Shown here: positions 58,518-64,000 of the stretch, in pieces
Position numbering within the stretch: position 1 is the first letter of the stretch
Layout: the number at the start of each line of letters is the position of its first letter
NCBI RefSeq assembly: GCF_037450285.1
Contig: NZ_JAQISN010000001.1
Span: 2,418,001-2,482,000 of the forward strand
Direction: 5' to 3'
Origin: Erwinia sp. SLM-02
GTDB taxonomy: Bacteria; Pseudomonadota; Gammaproteobacteria; Enterobacterales; Enterobacteriaceae
Length of the DNA stretch: 64,000 nucleotides
The notes under the pieces: model-generated
The model's database searches: none
The model's input: only the letters and a program-made list of their open reading frames with translations
What the model was told of the DNA's origin: nothing
Program-made: the position numbers and the translations under genes

Positions 58518-59444
58518 TTATTCATCCTCATCCAGCAGCGCCGCACTGTCCGGACTGGCGTTGATCAGGGCATAAGGATCGTTGCTTGACTCCATGGCGT
58601 TAAAGATAGCCAGCGCCAGCTCGTTGTCGCTGTCTGGGTTACGGCACAACAGATACTCCGTATCCGGCAGGACCGGCAGGCCTTCCGCTGCGCCCATAAC
58701 GCGCAGTTCAGGGCTCATCATCTCAACCGGGCGGGCTGTCACGCCCAGCCCGGCTTTCACCGCCGCGCGCACCGCAGCCAGCGTGGAGGCAACATAGGAG
58801 ATGCGCCACGGAATACCGGCTTCGTTAAGGTGATCGATGGCCATATCGCGGTACGGGCTTGGCTCGTCCAGCAGAACCAGAGGAATCGCTTCTCCGCGCT
58901 GGAAAATGTAATCCGCGGCACAGTACCACAGCGTCGGCGATGTACGCAGGACCTGCCAGGCAAAGTTCATTGGGCTGGAGGTCGTCACAACCAGATCCAC
59001 TTCCCCCTGATTCAGCATCTCCATCATGAATGGATTACGCTTTACCCGCACATCAATAGCCAGCTTAGGATAAACAGAGGTCACGCGGTTAAGCAGGAAT
59101 GGGAGGATGGTGTCGGAAGTATCGTCTGAAGCCCCGATCGTCAGCACACCCTGAACGTTGCTGTACATCAGCGAAGTGCAGGCTTCATCGTTAAAGCGCA
59201 GAATTTTGCGCGCATAGCCCAAAAGCTGAATACCGTGTTCCGTTAATAACTTGTTACGTCCATGTCTGGCAAACAGCTCTTTGCCAACCAGCTGCTCAAG
59301 ACGCTGCATCTGCTGGCTGACGGCCGACTGGGTTCTGCATACTGCAGCAGCAGCGGCAGCAAACGTATTCAGATCGGCTACGGCCACAAAAGTTCTCAGC
59401 AGATCGAGGTCGAGATTGAGTATCGGACGATTTGCATTAGTCAT
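58518..59444 (-). CDS. lrhA: LrhA: LysR-family regulator (HexA/PecT type)
   Basis: 308-aa LysR-type regulator. The HTH lies in [39 protein letters not shown] (described here in two parts: [15 protein letters not shown] and [15 protein letters not shown]); the co-inducer domain follows from about residue 95. E. coli LrhA represses flhDC and type 1 fimbriae; the orthologues HexA and PecT in soft-rot bacteria repress virulence factors and motility. Start at ATG 59444 matches E. coli; GTG 59456 is a possible four-codon extension. It lies between nuo and alaA as in E. coli. Confidence 0.95.
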   Translation of the reverse strand: MTNANRPILNLDLDLLRTFVAVADLNTFAAAAAAVCRTQSAVSQQMQRLEQLVGKELFARHGRNKLLTEHGIQLLGYARKILRFNDEACTSLMYSNVQGVLTIGASDDTSDTILPFLLNRVTSVYPKLAIDVRVKRNPFMMEMLNQGEVDLVVTTSSPMNFAWQVLRTSPTLWYCAADYIFQRGEAIPLVLLDEPSPYRDMAIDHLNEAGIPWRISYVASTLAAVRAAVKAGLGVTARPVEMMSPELRVMGAAEGLPVLPDTEYLLCRNPDSDNELALAIFNAMESSNDPYALINASPDSAALLDEDE

Positions 59445-59456
59445 GTTTTTCTTCAC

Positions 59457-60435
59457 TTTATAAGTTTTTTACGAACAGCTACCCTGGTGTTATTACTTTT
59501 TTATCAACGAGATAAGTCGATAATTGTTGCGTAATGGCATCGCCTGACGCGGTGTAAACTCATCTGATGCATCACTAAAACGCTTAATATAAAACACCGC
59601 TATTCGCCCCGGCCAGGTAAAAATCCTGACCAACCTGGGCGGATTAAAGGTGTCTTACTCTGATTAATCACGATTGCATACTGTACTGACCCATAAGCGG
59701 CATGAGGCGACATTGTTAAGGTTCAACAAGGCAGGCTTCACTGGAAAAAGTGCACCTGTTTGGATCTGACAGCACAGCATCTGGCAGGTACCGTTACGGG
59801 CTCCGCCGGTGACCAATACAGCGTGAATATTAAGTTTTTCTTACCCTTTTTGGGTATAAAAATCGTTTTTTTATTACCAGAAGGCCCCTGCAAACCGCCG
59901 GAAAGTCTCCTGAAAGTTATCCTGACATACTGCCGCCTACTTTTTAAGCCTAAATACGATTATTCTTATCTCTAAAGTAAGATTTTATCAGCAACGGCAC
60001 TCAGCAGAGACTCAAATAGACTAAAATCAAACTTCCGTATAAGAATTAGACGCATTCAATCATCTGAGCGGCACGATGCGTTTGCAAACGATTGGGCGCG
60101 TCCCGGCAGTGACGGGTGTAGATAAAACACCCAAATAGTAAATATATTTTGACTGTTTCAGCAATCATCAATCCATTTTTCGTTAATGAATTGTGCAATA
60201 TCCCGCAACTATTCTTCTTCATAAGAGGAATTTTCGCTCTGTTTTACGCTGAGTATTGTTCGCTTATGACCAGTTTTAAGTGGTGAATGTTCCTGGTTTT
60301 ACAGTATTTAATTCCACAATTCGTACAGACTCCATGCAGTCGTGTGAGCCGCTTGAAAAAAGCGCGATTAACGCGCCAAACCCGGCGGCCACCCTTCAAA
60401 AGCATTAAGGAGAGGAGTACATTGTGTAACGTTTA
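59457..60435. other. About 1-kb intergenic region between lrhA and alaA
   Basis: No credible gene found on either strand; a 71-codon frame at 59760-59975 lacks a ribosome site. Divergent promoters for lrhA and alaA must lie here. Points seen: AT-rich blocks, a small TACCC-TTTTT-GGGTA hairpin followed by T-rich sequence near 59842-59872, and ATTCTTA...TAAGATT at about 59960-59985, which only loosely resembles an RcsB site. E. coli also has a long lrhA leader. Confidence 0.5.
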
Positions 60436-60463
60436 GTTTTCCACGGCAGGAAAACCCTCCTGC
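60436..60463 (+). promoter_or_regulatory. Alternative hairpins in the alaA leader
   Basis: Two perfect, overlapping and therefore exclusive stems: GTTTTCC (60436-60442) with GGAAAAC (60449-60455), and GCAGGA (60446-60451) with TCCTGC (60458-60463). They end 17 bases before ATG 60481 and could affect translation of alaA. Confidence 0.4.
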
Positions 60464-60480
60464 AAGTCAAGGTGACCGAG

Positions 60481-61695
60481 ATGACCCAAATTGATAAGTC
60501 CAGCAAACTGGATAATGTGTGTTATGACATTCGCGGCCCGGTGCTGAAAGAAGCGAAGCGCCTCGAAGAAGAAGGTAATAAAGTTCTTAAACTTAACATC
60601 GGTAACCCTGCCCCCTTCGGTTTTGAAGCCCCGGACGAAATTCTGGTCGATGTGATCCGTAACCTGCCCAGCGCTCAGGGCTACTGCGACTCAAAAGGCC
60701 TGTACTCCGCGCGTAAAGCCATCATGCAGCACTATCAGGCGCTGGGCGTTCGCGATACCACCGTTGAAGATATCTACATCGGTAACGGCGTCTCCGAGCT
60801 GATCGTTCAGTCGATGCAGGCGCTGCTGAACAGCGGCGATGAAATGCTGGTTCCGGCACCGGATTACCCGTTGTGGACCGCCGCCGTGTCGTTGTCCAGC
60901 GGCAAGGCCGTGCATTACCTGTGCGACGAATCCGCAGGCTGGTTCCCGGACCTGGACGACATTCGCAGTAAAATCACACCGCGCACCCGCGGCATTGTGA
61001 TTATTAACCCCAACAACCCGACGGGTGCGGTATACAGCAAAGAGCTGCTGCTGGAAGTGGTCGAGATCGCCCGCCAGCACAATCTGATTATTTTTGCTGA
61101 CGAAATCTACGACAAAATTCTTTACGATGCCGCCCGCCATCATTCGATCGCCGCACTGGCACCGGATCTGCTGACCATCACCTTTAACGGCCTGTCAAAA
61201 ACCTACCGCGTGGCCGGTTTCCGTCAGGGCTGGATGGTGCTGAACGGGCCGAAGAAGCACGCGAAAGGTTATATTGAAGGTCTGGAAATGCTGGCGTCGA
61301 TGCGCCTGTGCGCCAACGTTCCGGCGCAGCACGCCATTCAGACTGCGCTGGGCGGATATCAGAGCATCAGTGAGTTCATCCAGCCGGGTGGACGACTGTA
61401 CGAACAACGTAACCGTGCCTGGGAGCTGATCAACGATATTCCGGGTGTCAGCTGCGTGAAGCCGGACGGCGCGCTGTATATGTTCCCAAAAATCGACGCG
61501 AAAAAGTTCAACATTCACGATGACCAGAAAATGGTCCTCGACTTCCTGCTGCAGGAAAAAGTCCTGCTGGTTCAGGGCAGCGCATTCAACTGGCCGTGGC
61601 CGGACCATGTGCGCATCGTCACCCTGCCGCGCGTAGACGATCTGGAAATGGCCATCACCAAATTTGGCCGTTTCCTCGGCGGCTACCACCAGTAA
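60481..61695 (+). CDS. alaA: AlaA: glutamate-pyruvate aminotransferase
   Basis: 404-aa fold-type I aminotransferase, nearly identical to E. coli AlaA. PLP lysine in TFNGLSKTYRVAGFRQGW (about residue 240), PLP-contacting INPNNPTGAVYS and FADEIYDKI. Main enzyme for alanine synthesis from pyruvate and glutamate. Start at ATG 60481 (MTQIDKSSKLDNVCYDIRG) by comparison with E. coli and AAGGTG upstream; GTG 60472 would add three codons. Confidence 0.97.
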   Translation: MTQIDKSSKLDNVCYDIRGPVLKEAKRLEEEGNKVLKLNIGNPAPFGFEAPDEILVDVIRNLPSAQGYCDSKGLYSARKAIMQHYQALGVRDTTVEDIYIGNGVSELIVQSMQALLNSGDEMLVPAPDYPLWTAAVSLSSGKAVHYLCDESAGWFPDLDDIRSKITPRTRGIVIINPNNPTGAVYSKELLLEVVEIARQHNLIIFADEIYDKILYDAARHHSIAALAPDLLTITFNGLSKTYRVAGFRQGWMVLNGPKKHAKGYIEGLEMLASMRLCANVPAQHAIQTALGGYQSISEFIQPGGRLYEQRNRAWELINDIPGVSCVKPDGALYMFPKIDAKKFNIHDDQKMVLDFLLQEKVLLVQGSAFNWPWPDHVRIVTLPRVDDLEMAITKFGRFLGGYHQ

Positions 61696-61763
61696 GTCAC
61701 CTCTCTCGAGATATCAGTCCCGGATAGCGGCAGCGCGGCTATCCGGGCAAGCGGAATGCCCTG

Positions 61764-62360
61764 ATGAATCAAAGTCATTTTTTTGCCCACCTTTCCCGTC
61801 TGAAACTGATTAATCGCTGGCCGCTGATGCGCAACGTGCGCACTGAAAATGTGTCTGAACACAGCCTGCAGGTTGCAATGGTTGCCCATGCGCTGGCGGT
61901 GATTAAAAACAAGAAATTTAACGGCAATCTCGACCCGGGCCGCATCGCCCTGATGGCGATGTATCATGATGCCAGTGAGGTGCTGACCGGGGATCTTCCG
62001 ACCCCGGTGAAGTACTACAATGCGCAGATTGCCCATGAGTACAAAAAAATCGAGAAGATTGCGCAGAAGAAGCTGATTGAAATGCTGCCGGAGGAACTGC
62101 GCTCGGCCTGGGCGCCGCTGATCGATGAACATCAGCACAGCGAAGCGGAAACGGCGATCGTTAAGCAGGCAGATGCGCTTTGTGCCTACCTGAAATGCCT
62201 GGAGGAACTGTCGGCGGGCAATAACGAATTCCTGCTGGCGAAAGCCCGACTGGAGAAAACCCTCTCCCAGCGTCACAGCCCGGAGATGGACTATTTCGTT
62301 GAGGTCTTTATCCCGAGCTTCAGTTTATCGTTGGATGAGATAAGCCAGGAATCGCTGTAG
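61764..62360 (+). CDS. yfbR: YfbR: 5'-deoxynucleotidase
   Basis: 198-aa HD-domain phosphohydrolase that removes phosphate from deoxyribonucleoside 5'-monophosphates. Metal ligands: His in [15 protein letters not shown] (about residue 33), [21 protein letters not shown] (His-Asp about 68-69), and a later Asp in [17 protein letters not shown] (about 137). Follows alaA by 68 bases on the same strand, as in E. coli. Confidence 0.96.
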   Translation: MNQSHFFAHLSRLKLINRWPLMRNVRTENVSEHSLQVAMVAHALAVIKNKKFNGNLDPGRIALMAMYHDASEVLTGDLPTPVKYYNAQIAHEYKKIEKIAQKKLIEMLPEELRSAWAPLIDEHQHSEAETAIVKQADALCAYLKCLEELSAGNNEFLLAKARLEKTLSQRHSPEMDYFVEVFIPSFSLSLDEISQESL

Positions 62361-62422
62361 CGCCTCCGGCAGCCTTCAACCGTGCAGCCAGATGTGCTGC
62401 ACGGGGCTGTCTTTATGCGCTC

Positions 62423-63265
62423 TCAGCTACGTTTGGGGAAAAATGCCACCGGAGCGGTCAGCGTTTTCTGCGCCCCGGGTGGTGGCGCAGGCACCGGCGA
62501 GGCGCGTCTGACCAGCGCCATCACCTCGCGATCCAGCTCGGCCACGCCCGAACTTCTCGCCAGCGAAACGCTCAGCACGTTCCCCCGATCGTCGATAGTG
62601 AAACGAACCAGCACGGTGCCGGTATCGCCGCGCGCCTGCGCCGCTTCCGGATAGCGCTTACGCTTCTCCAGATGAGCCATTACTCTCCCTGCCCAGCTCG
62701 CCTCCTGCGGCGTGGAGACCGAACTGCTGGCGTTGGTTTTCTGTGCGGCGGTGCGCTCGGCCTGCTGAGTCTGCACCTGGGCCTGAACCGCCTGCTTTGC
62801 CGATACCTGCTCCTGGTGCTGCGCCTGCTGCAGCTTTTGCTTTTTCTGTTTTTCCTGCTGCGACTTGCCCTTCTGGTCTTTTTTCGTTTTCGCCCCCGCT
62901 GCGGCTCTCAGAGCGACCTCCGGTTTTTCGGTCTCGGGTACCGCTTTCTCCGGCTCTTTTTCCGGCTGCTTCTGGGGATCGACGGCCGGTGCAGCGGCGG
63001 CATCGCTCTGAGTCTCCGCCTTCACCTTCTCTTCGCTGGCCTGCGAGTTCTGGCTTTCCGGTGAGATGTCGTTTCGTTCGGTCAGTACCGCCTGGGCGGT
63101 ATCCGCCATTTCGATCATAATCGCTGCGGGCGGCGTATTGTCGGCGGCGGTAATCGGTGGCATCCACATCAGCCACAGCGCGGCACCAGCATGCAGGCCC
63201 AGCGCCAGCAGGCTGCCCGTCAGCCAGCTCGTCGTTCCGGCGCGGCGTGCATCTTCAAACGTCAC
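62423..63265 (-). CDS. TonB-family energy transducer (HasB/TonB-like)
   Basis: 280-aa protein with one N-terminal membrane helix (WLTGSLLALGLHAGAALWLM), a long charged and Gln-rich periplasmic spacer (about residues 60-185, KKDQKGKSQQEKQKKQ and similar), and a C-terminal TonB domain (YPEAAQARGDTGTVLVRFTI, VAELDREVMALVRRASP). It passes proton-motive force from ExbB/ExbD to outer membrane receptors. It starts at GTG 63265 with AGAAAGG upstream. Located directly downstream of a TonB-dependent receptor gene, so probably a dedicated transducer like HasB instead of the housekeeping TonB, whose usual Pro-Glu/Pro-Lys repeats it lacks. Confidence 0.87.
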   Translation of the reverse strand: MTFEDARRAGTTSWLTGSLLALGLHAGAALWLMWMPPITAADNTPPAAIMIEMADTAQAVLTERNDISPESQNSQASEEKVKAETQSDAAAAPAVDPQKQPEKEPEKAVPETEKPEVALRAAAGAKTKKDQKGKSQQEKQKKQKLQQAQHQEQVSAKQAVQAQVQTQQAERTAAQKTNASSSVSTPQEASWAGRVMAHLEKRKRYPEAAQARGDTGTVLVRFTIDDRGNVLSVSLARSSGVAELDREVMALVRRASPVPAPPPGAQKTLTAPVAFFPKRS

Positions 63266-63474
63266 TGGCGTTGCCCTTTCTAACCAACCTCATTACAAAA
63301 TCCCTACGGCATCCCCGGGAATTCGGGTCTCTGGTTAATAAAACGAATAAGGGGGATAAATTTTCTGTTAAATCGGCAGTTTTTTTACTTCGGGGCGACA
63401 TTGGCAAGAAATCAGTACGGGCAGAAGAAGTGGATGGCGAATTCAGGGCGAGGCGGATGCCCCGCCCTGGATTA

Positions 63475-64000
63475 TCAGAACTTCAGCGTGACGCTTCCGC
63501 GCAGCGTCCGGCCAGGGCCCGGCTGCGGCATGATGCTCATCGCTTCAACATAGTAGCGATCCGTGAGGTTATCGATATTCAGATCGAAGATGGCATTTTT
63601 GTTCAGCTGATAGCTGGCATACAGATCGATCAGCGCGTATGGGTTCCATTTAGAGGCCTGGATTGAACCTACACCTAATGACTGAATCGTTTTTTCACTG
63701 CCGTCGCCGATCCCTTCGGTATAGCGGCTGCCGATCCAGTTAAACCGCGTGCCCACGGTCAGCTTGTCGTCAAGGAAGCGGCTGCCGAGGTTCATCGTGA
63801 CGGTATCCTTCGGGGGCACCTGCTGCAGGGCGAAGCTGTTGTAGATCCCGCCCGCCGCGCATTCGGTGTATTCCGGGTTAATGCTGCCCGGGACGGCGCA
63901 GAACATCACGTGGGTGTAATGGTTCCAGCCGATGCTACCGAACACTTTCCCCGTATCGTACTCGGCGGTCACTTCATAACCGCGCATCTCAGCCGACTTA
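63475..64000 (-). CDS. TonB-dependent outer membrane receptor, C-terminal part (partial)
   Basis: The last 174 codons of a gene that enters from the right edge. Alternating beta-strand pattern and the terminal motif PGPGRTLRGSVTLKF, with NLTDRYYVEAMS before it, are typical of the barrel end of TonB-dependent receptors; the final Phe is the BAM signal. The overall feel is of heme/hemoproteins receptors (HasR-like), which would fit the adjacent HasB-like transducer, but only the barrel end is visible and other substrates are possible. The 209-base gap to the TonB-like gene has no terminator that I could find, so co-transcription is likely. Confidence 0.82.
   Translation of the reverse strand, partial: KSAEMRGYEVTAEYDTGKVFGSIGWNHYTHVMFCAVPGSINPEYTECAAGGIYNSFALQQVPPKDTVTMNLGSRFLDDKLTVGTRFNWIGSRYTEGIGDGSEKTIQSLGVGSIQASKWNPYALIDLYASYQLNKNAIFDLNIDNLTDRYYVEAMSIMPQPGPGRTLRGSVTLKF

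Noticed and set aside
59760..59975. 71-codon frame between lrhA and alaA
   Set aside because: No ribosome site; composition follows the AT-rich background.
59960..59985. Possible RcsB box upstream of lrhA
   Set aside because: Half-sites ATTCTTA and TAAGATT have the wrong order and spacing for a convincing RcsB or RcsAB site.

Overview
This is a chromosomal window from an enterobacterium of the Erwiniaceae type (Erwinia/Pantoea relatives). The evidence is an almost complete E. coli-like core backbone (yojI-alkB-apbE-ompC-micF-rcsDB-rcsC, gyrA-ubiG-nrdAB-yfaE, men genes, elaB, elaA, nuoA-N, lrhA, alaA, yfbR) with high sequence agreement to the E. coli proteins, GC-rich codon use, and several insertions and losses relative to E. 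coli. Species cannot be fixed from the sequence alone. I see no IS element, prophage, CRISPR array, rRNA or tRNA.

Layout. 1-1696: end of a maltose/glucose PTS permease gene (malX) and malY. 1887-3072: a 68-aa protein of unknown function, an EntD-type phosphopantetheinyl transferase whose start lies in a perfect inverted repeat, and a convergent 56-aa unknown protein. 3275-8646: a six-gene operon (luciferase-like flavin monooxygenase, M20 amidohydrolase, ABC substrate-binding protein, GNAT acetyltransferase, ABC permease, ABC ATPase) with the same parts list as the Bacillus subtilis ytm/yxe S-modified-cysteine salvage operons. 8837-14554, minus strand: yojI-like exporter with a Fur-box-like site in front, alkB (no ada), apbE, about 1.1 kb of repeat-rich non-coding DNA, and ompC. 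14873-22867: micF RNA, an MFS transporter placed just ahead of rcsD, rcsD, rcsB, and convergent rcsC. 22875-24936: a divergent pair, membrane-anchored AraC-type regulator and secreted alpha/beta hydrolase, sitting between rcsC and gyrA. 25052-32759: gyrA, divergent ubiG, nrdA-nrdB-yfaE. 32838-40192: yfaY, menE-C-B-H-D (menF absent), elaB. 40531-42824: opgD and elaA. 42889-57853: complete thirteen-gene nuo operon (nuoCD fused) read on the minus strand. 58518-62360: lrhA, alaA, yfbR. 62423-64000: a TonB-like protein and the C-terminal end of a TonB-dependent receptor.

How the parts work together. NADH dehydrogenase I, menaquinone synthesis, UbiG and the LrhA regulator form a respiratory block. 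RcsC/D/B, OmpC/MicF and OpgD form an envelope-stress and osmoregulation block. Iron acquisition is suggested by the TonB-like protein and receptor, the Fur-like site before the yojI homologue, and the EntD-type transferase. The six-gene ABC/monooxygenase/acetyltransferase/amidohydrolase operon is the strongest candidate for a complete but poorly characterised pathway here. The repeat region at about 12.6-13.3 kb is the least explained DNA in the window.
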